DNA of 64,000 nucleotides, from positions 2,790,001 through 2,854,000 of the forward strand of contig JAZGTN010000005.1 in the NCBI GenBank assembly GCA_037783415.1, in the 5' to 3' direction. This document shows, piece after piece, positions 47,001-55,302 of the stretch. Numbering within the stretch: position 1 is the first letter of the stretch; each line of letters opens with the position of its first letter. The stretch comes from Leptasterias polaris. Its lineage: Eukaryota; Echinodermata; Asteroidea; Forcipulatida; Asteriidae. A program made the translations under genes and the position numbers. The notes beneath the pieces are model-generated. The model did not search any database. It saw only the letters and a program-made list of their open reading frames with translations, and had not been told where the DNA came from.

Positions 47001-47637
47001 TATCCACTTACAAGTCAAATGTAATCTAAGAAAATGAGACTTAAGGATATTACTTACTGAGTGGCAATTAATCTAAGTTGTATTAAATATGAAACGTTAA
47101 ATAAGATATAAAAAGATCATTACCTGTTGGGTGAAAAGCGAAACATGTCTTAACCGGTCTTCGGCCCAAAACAGAATGATCTTTAGCGGGGCGCGGGGAG
47201 CCACCTGAGGGCGCTTGCCAAGACATTCCAAGAAATGATTACGTAATAGTTAAATTTAAAGTAGGGGGTTTACTTCGCAACCGTCACATATGTTTTCTTT
47301 GTAGGCCACCCACTGTGGTTTGTGGTTTGTGACTGTAAAGACTCAGTTACAGTACTCTATTTTTAATCCTGTGACTGTTGACACCTGCTGCTTTAACATA
47401 TGGGCTCATAGTTTCGATCAGAATTGGTAGAATTAGCAGAAACAGAGGTCATGAAACAAAAACACAAACATGAACTGTAACAGAAATAAAAGTAGATGCA
47501 AAACTCATTGCATGAGGAGTCCACCTTTGATCTTTCTGTAACTTGATGCACTAATGTTTCCTCCTTGACAGGATTATAACGATGATGAAGATGCAGTTTT
47601 AGCCAAAGTCCTTCAATCGTCTCTTCAAGACAAATAA
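35098..47637 (+). CDS. RNF114: RING E3 ubiquitin ligase of the RNF114/RNF125/RNF138/RNF166 family
   Basis: Transfers ubiquitin to substrates through a RING domain; family members act in immune signalling and protein turnover. Coding exons: 35098-35225, 37050-37206, 37535-37650, 37788-38010, 47572-47637 (TAA). All have GT-AG borders and total 690 bases, 229 residues (human RNF114 is 228). Acceptor at 35089 shows that an upstream 5' UTR exon exists. RING C3HC4 starts at [20 protein letters not shown] and ends [10 protein letters not shown]2HC finger follows (CTGCKKK...HALSC), then two C2H2 fingers (FQCPLCG...HCNKEH and [12 protein letters not shown]...HLNLRH). The C-terminal [20 protein letters not shown] is a ubiquitin-interacting motif. 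The VLQSSLQDK ending is nearest RNF114 in my memory, but RNF166 is possible. Intron 4 contains a whole Gypsy retrotransposon. Confidence 0.88.
35588..35905 (+). repeat. tRNA-derived SINE, forward
   Basis: Starts with gtcgtggccgaaggaataag (decayed A box) and tcggcagagtccaggtcggt. The common body follows: tgtccttaggcaagacact, gcgcccttcggatgagacgt, cacgtaaaagaacccagtg and ccattacatggtgctataaa. It lies in intron 1 of the RING gene. A degenerate family B MITE (35230-35398) precedes it. Confidence 0.6.
36732..36931. mobile_element. MITE with ctgggcccaatttcatagagc end (family C)
   Basis: The end ctaagaaacttggccctgg is the imperfect inverse of the start. The interior has gctgctttaaaagcagc and ataccagccac words. 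It lies in intron 1 of the RING gene, about 120 bases before exon 2. Confidence 0.55.
38034..38135. mobile_element. Short MITE (family D)
   Basis: ggccatattcgaattggcgg at the left is mirrored by ggccgccaactcgaacatgg at the right. The insert has gctacggttccagctatgac and gacatagctgtgg. It starts 24 bases after the donor of RING exon 4. Confidence 0.6.
38223..38423. mobile_element. MITE (family C) next to the Gypsy insertion
   Basis: taggcccaactttataaagc at the left is mirrored by gctttatgaaattgggccctgg. Internal words are gcttagcagaatctggttacc and cttaacagc. A fragment of a tRNA-type SINE lies on each side. Confidence 0.55.
38636..39342 (-). repeat. 3' LTR of the Gypsy element
   Basis: 707 bp, bounded by TGTGAC/GTCACA. 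On the element's strand a candidate AATAAA lies at 38692-38697, about 60 bases from the LTR end, suitable for transcript termination. Two exact 55-bp copies of a hairpin-forming segment occur at 38702-38756 and 39177-39231. Confidence 0.92.
39343..39357 (-). other. Polypurine tract of the Gypsy element
   Basis: On the element's strand AAAGGGGGAATAA directly precedes the 3' LTR. It is the usual site for priming second-strand synthesis. Confidence 0.75.
39780..44195 (-). CDS. pol: Pol polyprotein of the Gypsy element
   Basis: Polyprotein with all activities for retrotransposition, uninterrupted over 1471 residues from the first ATG. Protease: [11 protein letters not shown] (catalytic Asp at about residue 42). 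Reverse transcriptase: [12 protein letters not shown] and YLDDIIVFS (about residue 505). RNase [16 protein letters not shown]. Integrase: HHCC zinc finger ([10 protein letters not shown]...CERCKRC) and the core with [15 protein letters not shown] and [16 protein letters not shown]-terminal segment, [12 protein letters not shown], precedes a long Ser/Pro-rich tail of about 150 residues. The frame is open upstream of the ATG, through the gag stop, back to the slippery site. The ATG is therefore probably not used, and pol is made as a -1 Gag-Pol fusion. No broken key residue is seen. Confidence 0.93.
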   Translation of the reverse strand: MSWKSPSITQHASTRPSHQELIGPNNEDIVKIDDYSYRALIDSGSQITSITEDLWKQHPKLKNIALSSAQVSIEGASGHKVPYLGVVPVSLTIMDVVYEDVPAFVVPTDKYRRDVPILIGTNVIRTSKRDQQIKRGVNYMKQLQTENPAWHAAFSNTINSEPGDQCGSIGYAKYIGRYARVIPPGKEEDIICQAPPNQGFPYTAVVENFPQSSSCLKVSNLVADVGPNCRVPVRLCNISAKPIVIKRNSKIAQLSSILRVDNVPVQEQQPQNSPSTANVRSATATDAVPTIIPNLDLSKSKLENKTQKTQLDNLLQKYLDVFSSNSLDFGCTSTIKHSIPLIDEHPFRLPYRRIPATKYQAVKDHLKGMEEAGAIRRSKSPYASPIVIVHKKDGSLRICIDYRQLNSRTVRDAYPLPRIEEALDALGKARLFTTLDLTSGYWQVQMEEKDIPKTAFTTPMGLFECNRMPFGLSNAPATFQRLMMACLGEQNYVTCLLYLDDIIVFSANFEEHIERLGQVFSCLRDHGLKLKPSKCNLLQEEVKYLGHVVSGKGIATDPEKTRQVSNWPTPTNRKEVRSFLGFTGYYRRFIKAYSHTAAPLYNLTSGDPKRKRRGTRKKSPSVEFIWTEDCQRAMDQLKHQLTSPPILAYADYELPFLLQTDASGVGLGAVLSQVQNGRERVIAYISRGLKPAESRYPAHKLEFLAMKWAITDKLRDYLIGNEFTVMTDNNPLLYVTTSAKLDATGQRWVASLSQFNFTIKYKPGKNNAAADALSRKPHSDNPRSSLSFQTDAITIPPHIVQAICNSQPLVSLPFMEPTTARCEETVQSQTQLSANELPRVSHKELVSAQRTDPDISRTLYYLEKGRKPTQVERTRELYGCLLHLKQWHKLHMRDGVLHRVIQKQDGTSTQQLVLPQQYKGTVMKHLHDDFGHLGYERTLDMVRNRFFWPKMAQDVKEWCERCKRCCLRKTPSSKTRVPLVNINTKEPMELLCIDYLKLERSKGGFENILVVTDHFTKYAQAFPTRDQKADTVAKVLWENIIQHYGFPVRLHADQGRNFESQLIRELCKISGIKKSRTTPYHPQGNGLTERFNHTLLNMLGTLETEQKKNWKQFVGVMTHAYNSTRHDSTGYAPFYLMFGRHPNLPVDLMFGLKANEEDTTSYEEYIAQLRGRLQFAYKKASDLVKQAKAKQKRLYDRGTHTAPLQIGDRVLIQNKHLIGTSKLADRWEPQPYIVISKHLDVPVYTVRSLGDGKERTIHRNLLTPCMFLPIDVDNIQEEATHVNGADRQTAQEDEQESSKHPSGNERSSSDDEEIDIAFLPVETTHHIPSPSLSPPELAPVTINVRPEYFSTSSPSLSPPLLIPENRVSTSSSHPSLTPVSTTESSDETNNTESSISYLSPPSQRPTRLRLPVNRLNYDHFGQTKQHRVQNQSNQSKLNRGRVLFEKWKDPKMAETRKKVCFRLLLQEHSPT
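44225..45589 (-). CDS. gag: Gag of the Gypsy element
   Basis: Structural protein that packages the retrotransposon RNA. I chose the ATG at 45589 ([12 protein letters not shown]) because the open frame upstream has only non-ATG starts and a hydrophobic, unlikely sequence. This gives 454 residues. The first 120 residues are Arg/Ser/Pro-rich. A capsid-like core follows ([19 protein letters not shown] and [15 protein letters not shown]). A Gln-rich linker leads to one CCHC knuckle, [14 protein letters not shown]. The stop comes 18 residues after the knuckle. The frame overlaps pol, and a UUUAAAC heptamer sits about 45 bases before the stop. Confidence 0.9.
   Translation of the reverse strand: MATPRRAVPDENFLSPTSTTHRRPRRQPLHNPLEDTRPRHRYETRQHSSTPRGELHNNQPLSSNQMLSQLEQMERRLSHSLSRHPPVDLHHPPQPASRRNSSSASFPLLTPQNQSRPDTELRSSLSHNRLLPSHQVKSVPIFTGREQGSTIAIEDWVRDVKYLIETTSMPVDMQFSTIVRYLGGAARKLVLNLPKEQQTPTQAFTELKAQFGDVLMTGDPLANFYERMRLPNEQPSIYAVELEATLRTIEERSGQRHPIQNRNSMLTQQFMRGVKDEKVTQRLAPMRPREMTFRELQVELRQLEREARMAAALKTGAKIQSQQTQQFRPQVYQQSPSVPFKQQSPSMSPSNSADEMKYERNSPTYKSMQPNTDREVLEDLILTVRQLAQKVEKITTTTSHNRNQHWKKDEPPLNQRVFICHKCGQEGHIARGCRRTPLNQQGPRPEGKPSETKK
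44273..44279 (-). promoter_or_regulatory. -1 ribosomal frameshift site (UUUAAAC) between gag and pol
   Basis: In the gag frame the codons read CCT TTA AAC, so the heptamer T-TTA-AAC is in the exact X-XXY-YYZ phase. A -1 slip enters the pol frame, which stays open from here. Six bases downstream, GGCC-CAC-GGCC can form a GC stem, and further GC-rich pairing is possible. Efficiency is unknown. Confidence 0.7.
46566..46580 (-). other. Primer-binding site of the Gypsy element
   Basis: One base inside the 5' LTR, the element's strand reads TGGTGGAAGATCCGG, complementary to a tRNA 3' end (CCGGATCTTCC-A-CCA). TGG pairing with the tRNA CCA end is the expected signature. I cannot name the tRNA from memory. 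Confidence 0.7.
46582..47288 (-). repeat. 5' LTR of the Gypsy element
   Basis: Same 707-bp sequence as the 3' LTR by eye. The 55-bp segment recurs at 46648-46702 and 47123-47177. This LTR would supply the promoter. Confidence 0.92.
46877..46885 (-). promoter_or_regulatory. Candidate TATA box in the 5' LTR
   Basis: On the element's strand the sequence reads TATATAAAA, about 410 bases into the LTR and 300 before its end. This is a plausible place for an RNA polymerase II start. Not proven; the LTR is AT-rich. Confidence 0.4.
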
Positions 47638-48010
47638 CTCTTAGAGTTGTGCTCTGGCGTAACGACAATCACCTAAGAGGAGAGGTACTTCACTGAAATC
47701 CTAACTGCCCTGGAATTTCATCTTTGAGCCGGCAAGGCCATTTTCATTTTGTAAAGAGCACTTCCATTGGATAATCTTAAAGTCTATGGGAAACTTCTGA
47801 AGGGGCACCGAGACCAATACCAGGGGCAACAAAGGCCATAAGCCTCCCTGGCCTCGGTGTAATTCAAGGCCTGTCCTATACTATCAGAAACCGTTCAGTT
47901 ATCTAAATTTTTTGGTAATCTGGGAGCTTGGTGTTACGTTTGTACCTGTACCAATCATTCTCAGGAATACATCTGTCGTTCAACTTGCATATGAATGAGA
48001 TCTTATTCAG
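47638..48010 (+). other. Probable 3' UTR of the RING gene
   Basis: Follows the TAA. Nothing coding is seen, and I find no clear AATAAA before the minisatellite at 48011. Transcript end is not placed. Confidence 0.35.
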
Positions 48011-48207
48011 GCCTGGAACTACACGCCTGGAACTACACGCCTGGAACTACACGCCTGGAACTACACGCCTGGAACTACACGCTTGGAACTACACGCCTGG
48101 AACTACACGCCTGGAACTACGCGCCTGGAACTACGCGCCTGGAACTACGCGCCTGGAACTACGCGCCTGGAACTACACGCCTGGAACTACACGCCTGGAA
48201 CTACACG
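48011..48207 (+). repeat. 14-bp minisatellite, 14 copies
   Basis: The unit gcctggaactacac is repeated 14 times with no length variation (14 x 14 = 196 bases). One copy has gcttgg, and a block of four copies carries a gcg variant where the others have acg. No stop occurs in any + frame of the unit, so it makes spurious long ORFs. It lies about 370 bases after the RING gene stop. Confidence 0.9.
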
Positions 48208-48651
48208 GAGACCATGGAGGCTGTGACGTCTCATGCACAATGTATTTGCCTTTGTGCACCTTCATACGTTTCCCATAGACTTCAAGATTTTCCTGTGGAA
48301 GTGCCCTTTGAAAAACTAAAATGGCCTTGCCCCCTTAAAGGAGAAAGTCCAGGCCTGCTTGTTCCTTTTTCCTTGCAAGGCAAGAGAAATCATCAAACAT
48401 CTGCCGAAACAGACATATCCATAATGACTTTTTCCTTTAAAAATGAGATCTTACAATGAAAGTTTTGTAATATGGATTATGAAACTAAATGGTTTAAGTG
48501 ACTACATGCTTCCAAAAGACTATTAATACCATCCATGGCAGTTGTACAATGTTCACATTTCAACAATTATTATTCAGACCTTAGATATTCACAGATGTCC
48601 CAGGTAGTCCATGTCATTCCTTATTAGCCTTTTTTGAGATATGGTGGACAC

Positions 48652-48784
48652 TATAGACCCCTTGCATTGACCGGCATCTTTGAGCGGTCCATGCTGCGCA
48701 CGACTCTCAGCCAATGATAACTCTTCAATGACCTCAGTGAGGGGAGTGTTTTGGGCTTGTGACATCATATGCAAGAGGTCTGTA
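48652..48784. mobile_element. MITE (family B)
   Basis: Ends tatagaccccttgcattg and catatgcaagaggtctgta. Internal words gcgcacgactctcagccaatgat and acctcagtgaggggagtgtttt are shared with the 61917-62069 copy. Confidence 0.6.
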
Positions 48785-48985
48785 GGAGTGGCTTGGGTGT
48801 AAACAGACAAAATGTACCCAAACCGAATAGTACTCTAGTAATGTGGCCACAAGATCTCAAAATGGCAATCTTCCTTGAATAACAATAACTATTAGCGAGG
48901 CACACTATGCATAGAAATGGGACCAGAGTATATTCATGTAAAGTCCCACTCTTTGATTTAAATGGATGACCTAAAATGGCTACAA

Positions 48986-49190
48986 CTAGTCTTGGTTCCA
49001 AGACGATGGTGTTTTTGTGTACACAAACATAGAGGGTGCTGTGTTATTTATTCCCCCAGGACCGATGGGGGAAAATAACACAAGTCATAGCGCCCTCTAT
49101 TGCTTATCCATTACTACATAATCTGTCGACTGTTGCTTGTGTGTATGCGAAAACACTGCGGTCTTGGTACCAAGACTAGGCTATACAAGA
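48986..49190. mobile_element. Palindromic MITE with ctagtcttggt ends
   Basis: Left end ctagtcttggttccaagac, right end gtcttggtaccaagactag. Inner pairs are tagagggtgctgtgttatt and aataacacaagtcatagcgccctcta. No ORF. Confidence 0.65.
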
Positions 49191-49429
49191 CACAAGCTCC
49201 TTATTAACGTTGTTGGTACTTGATCGTAGTGCCCCTTTGCAATACTATTTTTACTTCCCTTCCCTTTTTTAGAACTACTTAACTCTTATTCACTCAAACT
49301 CAGAACGTTTGAACAATTTTCCATTTTACCAGAAACAAATACTCTGTATTTTTGATTTGTGCAACAAATTAAGAAGTATTATAGGTCTTAAACGCAGGGT
49401 CATACTTTGGTAATGACCTTGAAAAAAAA

Positions 49430-49930
49430 GTGTACGTTTCATCTGAAAGCGTATCTGTTAAAAAGATGGTAATGGTAGTAAGCGTCCTGAGAAATTATTG
49501 GGTCTGAAATGCCCCCACTGATTAGAAATCAATAAAAGCACGTTGACAAATTTTAATCTCCAAAGATCACCTTGGGGCGACTTTTGGATATTCAAATTTC
49601 TGTGTTGTCCGTTTGTGAATGCTGCGACCACAGATGCGGGTCGAACCTGCTGTCACCTCGCTTAACCTGATGGATTCGAAGTTCTTGATAAAAATACTGT
49701 TACAGTTTTTGGCTGTTTTCTCAACAAGTAGACACCGTTTAGCTGAAACTTTCACAGGTGACTTTTATTTTATCTTTCTTGATAATGTGGCCTATAAATC
49801 GGCAATCATTGACCCAAACCAATCTGTGTGACCCATTAATGAAGGAAACACATTATCTAGTACTATATTTTTACGAATACACTAGGTATGAACAATCAAT
49901 AGTTATGAATTTGGTTCCAGTGAATTCTCA
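49430..49930. repeat. Diverged ~480-bp interspersed repeat, copy 1
   Basis: Shares many words with 52850-53300: gaaatcaataaaa, tatccaaagat / ggatattcaaa, gctgtcacctcgcttaa, tttctcaacaagtagaca and gaacaatcaatag. Both copies run in the same direction. Origin unknown; no protein frame is conserved. Confidence 0.5.
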
Positions 49931-50743
49931 TTTTTACCTTTCCTGGAAGTATCTGATTCCCTTTGACATTTTTGTCCTTTCCAAAGTGGTATTTATTTCC
50001 CGTCATCAATAAATGTTATTAATTTGTCTGTTTAATCTCAATGAAAATTACTGCACAGATTTTTTAAATTAATAATATAAAAATAAACTATATTTATGGA
50101 TGTTGATGTATTTGACGAATTGTAGATAATAACTTTAAGATGACTCATTTTTTATGCTTACTGGGTATTTTGTTGGTACCCAGACTATCCTAATTGAAAT
50201 ATACACATTGATCAAGATGGAACCTTGTTTCCCTAAACAAGGATATCAGTTGTACTATACAGACGCCATCTTGGAAATCTACCATAATCAGTCTGAGAAA
50301 CGTGGTACAGTTTACTATGTCAAATTGCCATGAATGATGTTGCCCCGTAGTTATTGTGTAACTATGCTAGGTTTTACATGTTGTGTATCGTATTGCTTCA
50401 AATCAGCACGCCATGTTGGTTGCGCATCAATAATGTGTGGTTATGTGCATTGGGACACGATTGAAGGGCTGCATTGTTGTTGTTGTAACCAATTACTGCT
50501 TTCAACCAAAACAGTTATTGGTTACAACCTCGAAGACGCACCCTAGGCTCTTGTGTGATCCTGTTTGGGGCTTGAATTTCAAGAAAATTGTATGTTTTGT
50601 TGCTCAGAATGTTGCTTTTCACCTCTTTTTTACAAGACTAATATTTATTAACTATGCACTGGTAATTTTGTTAAAGTATGTGCTTGGGGAAAACACTTGT
50701 TTGGTTTTAATATTGCTGACCCAATGCTCAAATGTGTGTACTT

Positions 50744-50918
50744 TGTGCCCAATTTCATAGAGCCCAATAATTGCTTAAGCAGCAAATAGTGCTAAATTAT
50801 TGCTTAGCAAATATGAGCAGGACACAAGTCACAGATGGTTTATGTGAAATGGTGTTTTGGCTGGTAACCTTTGTACTTTTTTGGTTTTTATTAAGCAGCT
50901 CAATGAAATTGGGCCCTG
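50744..50918. mobile_element. MITE (family C)
   Basis: Starts gtgcccaatttcatagagcc and ends gctcaatgaaattgggccctgg. Inner words gcttaagcagcaaata and ttggctggtaacctttg match the family. Confidence 0.55.
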
Positions 50919-51095
50919 GTCAGTGGGCCAGTGACAATCCCTACTGTTTAGGGCGTCTGTTGAAAATGCAATTTTATTGCAAGTTTGAGTTGGCATGTTT
51001 TTAAGAAATTGTTATTTTGCAATTTTAAATTTAGACATTTACATTATTAAAAAATAAAATAGTAGTATCTTTTGTTTTTAGGTAACTTGCTTCCT

Positions 51096-51470
51096 AAAAG
51101 GCAAAGTATACCTTTGGTTTTTGGAACCATTATAATTTTTTTTTATCTTACCTAAATGTAGATAATATACAATACAAGTAACCTTTTAAAATTTCATTTA
51201 AAAAAGAGGTAACGTTTTTTAAATGTTGCCAACAACTTGGAGCGGTTACGACTTGCAGGAAGAATAGTCCGTGATTGGAATACACAATCTGAGAACAGAA
51301 ACGTTTCTCAGATTGAAATGTTTTAGAACCCCTCTCTCTAAAACCACATTCTTTTGAAGGAAATTGTTTCTAAAACTGTTATACATGTTCAACAGCTGCA
51401 GAGCTTCTTACCAAGTCAGTTTTTATGGTCATTAATTTTCCGAGTAATTAACTAAAGGTATACACTCCAT
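51096..51470. mobile_element. Palindromic MITE (family A)
   Basis: Left end aaaggcaaagtatacctttgg, right end ctaaaggtatacactcc. The interior has tctgagaa...ttctcaga arms and the family word ttaccaagtcagtttttatggtca. Confidence 0.6.
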
Positions 51471-52678
51471 TTAAGACAAGGAAGTAGAGTTAATGTTGTT
51501 TTAAACTGTGATTAAAATCAACAAGTGTGTTAAATGTTTATGCACAAAGTGTACAATCTACATAATATACATTAATTTTGTGAAAAGTAAACATGTATTT
51601 TATATAAAATATCAACAATAATTGTAAAACAAACTGTTGATGACAACTTTTGACCTGATTATTTATTAGGAATTTAAAAAAATGTAGAATTAGTTGAATC
51701 TAGATGTAAAATTAATTTAAAGTATAAGAACAAAAATATATATGTATTTTTTAAAGTATGGGTTGGAGACAAGGGGCAAGCACCTGGTTTTGTAGGCAAA
51801 GAAAGAAGTCAGCTTGGGTTAATTTCCCATCCCTAGAAATGGGACGGACGCGAGTTTGATGCACACTTCGGTTTATGTTTCTTCCTAAAGACAAAAACAA
51901 ATCTCTTTCATCATGAAAGTAAATCGAAGCTTAAATTATCCAAGAAGAAGAATATACAAAATTTAAAAAAACATTTAAATGTGGCCAGTTTTTGCTCATC
52001 GAATTAAGGTATGATTTAAAAAATTACCTTTATTAAATAATGTTAAAATACATGAAAAGTGAAACAATTATGTGAAATTAATCTTCAGGGTTCACAGGTT
52101 TTTGTTATATAAAACATTTACCTGTATATATTAAACTGAACATTTATGTAAAGACACCATTTGTTTTAATTTATTGTACATTCATTTTTTATTGTTTGCC
52201 CTTTTTTTTTTTTTTACTTTGAAGGGAAGACTTGACAAACAACAAGCAGTTCAATCCCATTTCGTCAATTAAGTAGGGCGCCCTCGTTAGAGGTCAAGAG
52301 AAGGTAGCTCATTGGCTGATCATGTGCACCGCGTGTACAAAGCTGTGTTCTCATGTTTCATTATACTTTATAGTTTTACCTCCCAAGATGGCAGCTGGAT
52401 GTATCAATGCATTTAGGTCTATTCCCGCTGTTTAACAGAAATAATGAATTCTTACTCTTTTATTGACCTGTTTTATCATGGCGGGGCAATCTTGCTTTCC
52501 TTCTATTTAACCCATTGTAACCAAACTGAGGCTAGGAGGAAAAGACAGTCTGGTCCCTTTCATGACGTGAGAATAAATTAGAACTGCTATTGTCACTGTT
52601 GTATGCTGGATACCTGACACAGATTGCTACAGCATGATAAGGTCTATAACAACGAATGAACCCTCAACTTCCAGCCCT

Positions 52679-52798
52679 AGGCCATATCTGAATTGGCGGC
52701 TTCTGCTATGGCTGGGTCGCCACGTCATTGTGCATTGGAAGTACAAGCGACCTTAGCAACATCCTTAACAACAGTCATAGCCGTAGCCGTAGCTGATT
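52679..52798. mobile_element. MITE (family D)
   Basis: Left end ggccatatctgaattggcggc; inner gctatggctg and cagtcatagccgtagccgtagct form the partner arm. Same family as 7632 and 38034. Confidence 0.5.
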
Positions 52799-52849
52799 GG
52801 TTGGAATGAGAGAAAAACTAGACTATGACTTCCATGACCCCGAAGAAAA

Positions 52850-53300
52850 AAAAATTGTAACTTTTTTCCAAAAGCCTTCTTGTAATAAAGATAGTGATGG
52901 TAGTAAAGTATCCTGCAAAATTAGAAATCAATTAGAAATCAATAAAATGTTTGAAAAATTTGAATATCCAAAGATTGCCTGCCGGCGGTGACATTTTGAA
53001 GTTGCCGTGGTGTCCATATCCCTCAGTACAACCAGAGATGCAGTTGGTACTCGCTGTCACCTCACTAAGGCATGGATGGATTCAATGTTTTTCTGAAAAT
53101 ACTGCGACAGTTTTTTGCTGTTTGCTCAACAAGAAGTAGGTACTGTATTCCATGTGACTTTTGGGTATTTAAAAAAAAATGATTTGGCCCATGAATCAGC
53201 ATCCTACCTTAAACATAGTAAACACATTGTTCACATTTGTTATTTTTACATTTACACCATGTGTGAACAATCAATAGCGAATTTGGCTCACAAAAAACAA
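52850..53300. repeat. Diverged ~480-bp interspersed repeat, copy 2
   Basis: Same direction as 49430-49930, with the same landmarks in order: tattgtaac, gatggtagtaaagtatcct, gaaatcaataaaa, ccaaagattgcc, gctgtcacctcactaagg, gctcaacaagaagtagg and gaacaatcaatag. Confidence 0.5.
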
Positions 53301-53989
53301 ACGATGACCCCTACCTTTTTTAGACCCCTTACATATGAATGATGTCACAGGCACAAACAGTGCCCTCACTGAAGTCAAGGGAAGATAAGATTTATCATTG
53401 AGAGTTGTGCACGGCCTGTACCTACATGTTTTTTTCTGTTGTTTGACCTCGGCCTTTGCAAGGGTCTATTAATATTACCAGTCTCTCCAATCAACAGATT
53501 TTTGTCTTTAAGAATGTCTTCATATTTGGTTGGTAGACTTTTCCATCTGAGTCTACAGTTAAAGTGGATCATTCTTGTTGTTAAAGACTTTTCCAGTGAA
53601 GGATGCACCATTTTCAAGACCAAGAGGTTGCCTCATTGCTAGATGCGCCTGTTGGAAAGTAAACAAAGGAACTATTAAAAAAACTAATTTATTTAATACT
53701 ATCATTTCTTGGTTAAGTTAGTGCAATATACCAGTTTTTGTTTTGTTTCAATTATTGAAACTAGCCATTTCTATTCAGACTAATTTGTGGTTAAAACAAT
53801 TTAGATTTTTGTTTGAATTACTATCTCTTTGGTTATCCTAGCATGATAATTCTGTAGTCATGCCAATATTTAAAACTAGGAGTGGGGGGGGGGGGGGGGA
53901 GAAAAGGCTAAATGTTGAAATTATTATTTTTAAATATTCTGGTAAAGAAACAAGGATACCTCATAAGTGAACTTAATCTCTGTAGCTCA

Positions 53990-54262
53990 CAAGCCTGAGG
54001 AAACCTGTAAACAAGGGTGCTTGCTATGTGAACCTGAAACACCAGGGTTAACCTACTCTTCCATGATAAGTTTTCTGGGTCCTTTTACGTGCACTACAAA
54101 TCCTAGAAAAAGGGGCCAACAGCTTCCCAATCAGAAAGACAAAGCAATGATGGTAAAGTATTTTGCTCAAGTGTCAAGACCGGGATTCGAACCCACTGTT
54201 CAGAAACAGCAGATGTTGAGTCCTGTGCTCTTCTCTTAACCGCTCGGCCACGACACACAAGC
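53990..54262 (-). repeat. tRNA-derived SINE (Leu/Ser-type head)
   Basis: On -, gtcgtggccgagcggttaag (A box), a long variable arm and gggttcgaatcccggtcttg (B box) start the element. The body caccattgcttt/gtctttctgattggg and gtgcacgtaaaaggaccca follows. Related to the copies at 4515 and 35588. Confidence 0.65.
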
Positions 54263-54453
54263 ACACCAACTAGAAATGTGAGGTTGTTTCGCTAATTGTC
54301 TCCAATGTAACAAAAAAATAACAACCTCATAATTCTAGTACAACAAAATTACTTTACGTGGTGTTTTGGGCCCTTATCCTTGACTTTTACTTTATGTTTA
54401 TAAAAAAACAGCAGGGGGGGGGTTCCTCCCACCTGCCAAGTTGAAATAATTAC

Positions 54454-54593
54454 CTTGTCCCATCTCCAGATGTACTCAACTTGCGTCTGAGGTGCAGGTA
54501 GCCACCCACTGTTACCCCTACAACTGCTGCTGTGGCCAAGATCATGACCCTCTGTTTGGCGAGCACATTGATTAACTCGGACCAAAAAGCCAT
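54454..54593 (-). CDS. First coding exon of an unrecognised protein with N-terminal membrane anchor
   Basis: ATG at 54593 (context agacaagATGG). The exon codes 46 residues plus two bases and ends at a consensus donor (AG|GTAATT). Sequence start: MAFWSELINVLAKQRVMILA. Residues 16 to 31 are a Val/Ala/Gly hydrophobic segment followed by a basic stretch (HLRRK), as in a single-pass signal anchor with a cytosolic C terminus. Such anchors occur in outer-mitochondrial, ER and peroxisomal proteins. I do not recognise the protein. No compatible next exon was found downstream (lower coordinates); a candidate acceptor at 53640 gives an immediate stop in this phase. Confidence 0.55.
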
Positions 54594-55290
54594 CTTGTCT
54601 ATATAGATATAACGTTTGAAAACTTAATAAGTTAATAAGTTAATCTTGCTTGGAGTCTCTCACAACATCAGCCAACAACTACCCGAAACAGAGCTGAAAT
54701 GAACTTAATGTTTATTTGGGGATTTTTCTTCAAAAAATGCTGCCCAAAAGTGCCAGTGCCATGTGTCTCTGACATAAAACAAAGTGACAATGACACTGAC
54801 AGCATTCACTGATTCAGTCGGCAGAGGGACAGAGCCTTCCTAGCATTCATTCACCTATTCGGTAAATATACTAAATACTATAGTAGAAAAAGGAAGGAAC
54901 CCCAGATAGTGTTATGAATGATGTAATACTTATAAATAATAAATAATGTCAACATTTTTACCCGTTTTCAACTACCCTCCCCCCCACGCCCCCCTGCCCT
55001 TAAAATTAAAGTTAAAGTTCTACTTCAAAGTTCTAGTCGTAGTTCCATCTTCTTTCCCATTCCCATGCGATGCTACACCTAGTAATACTACTACTAGTAA
55101 TAGTATGACAACAAAGGCTCATCCCCACCGACATAGGAAACAAACATACCTGGATATGCCACTGCAGTGCCAGTTTTGCTGTCCAAACTCTTTTGTAAGT
55201 TGGGTCCCCAAAGCCTGTTTTTTTTGTGTGCAAAAAATAACTTTGTATGATTAGAAACCATTGTCTACTAGTACTATGATGAAAAACACA
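54594..55290. other. Presumed promoter side of the 54.5 kb gene; no other feature
   Basis: Upstream of the - strand start codon. No repeat with clear borders and no ORF of interest. A small cluster of cta/act repeats lies near 55080-55105. Confidence 0.3.
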
Positions 55291-55302
55291 TGTCCAGCGC
55301 TA

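Larger units (their letters stand above)
38636..47288 (-). mobile_element. Complete Ty3/Gypsy LTR retrotransposon (antisense, 8653 bp)
   Basis: Two 707-bp LTRs (38636-39342 and 46582-47288) start TGTGAC and end GTCACA on both strands. I could see no difference between them, which means a recent insertion. The 4-bp duplication TATG flanks the element (38632-38635, 47289-47292). Inside, on -, come a ~1 kb leader, gag and pol, and a purine tract before the 3' LTR. Domain order protease-RT-RNase H-integrase is that of Ty3/Gypsy, not Copia. It lies in intron 4 of the RING gene, antisense to it. Confidence 0.95.
48208..54453. other. Repeat-rich intergenic region
   Basis: No gene is supported. It contains family B MITEs (48652-48784, 53325-53467), a palindromic MITE (48986-49190), two diverged copies of a ~480-bp repeat (49430-49930 and 52850-53300), a hairpin at 50470-50530, a family C MITE (50744-50918), a family A MITE (51096-51470), a family D MITE (52679-52798), a run of 16 G (53884-53899) and a tRNA-type SINE (53990-54262). 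Confidence 0.55.

Noticed and set aside
47995..48459. Repeat protein of about 150 residues over the minisatellite
   Set aside because: All three frames are open simply because the 14-bp unit has no stop; no start context or splice signals.
53463..53640. Exon of the 54.5 kb gene on the - strand
   Set aside because: A usable acceptor exists, but in the required phase it hits TAG within three codons; another frame gives only 29 residues, and family B MITE sequence overlaps it.
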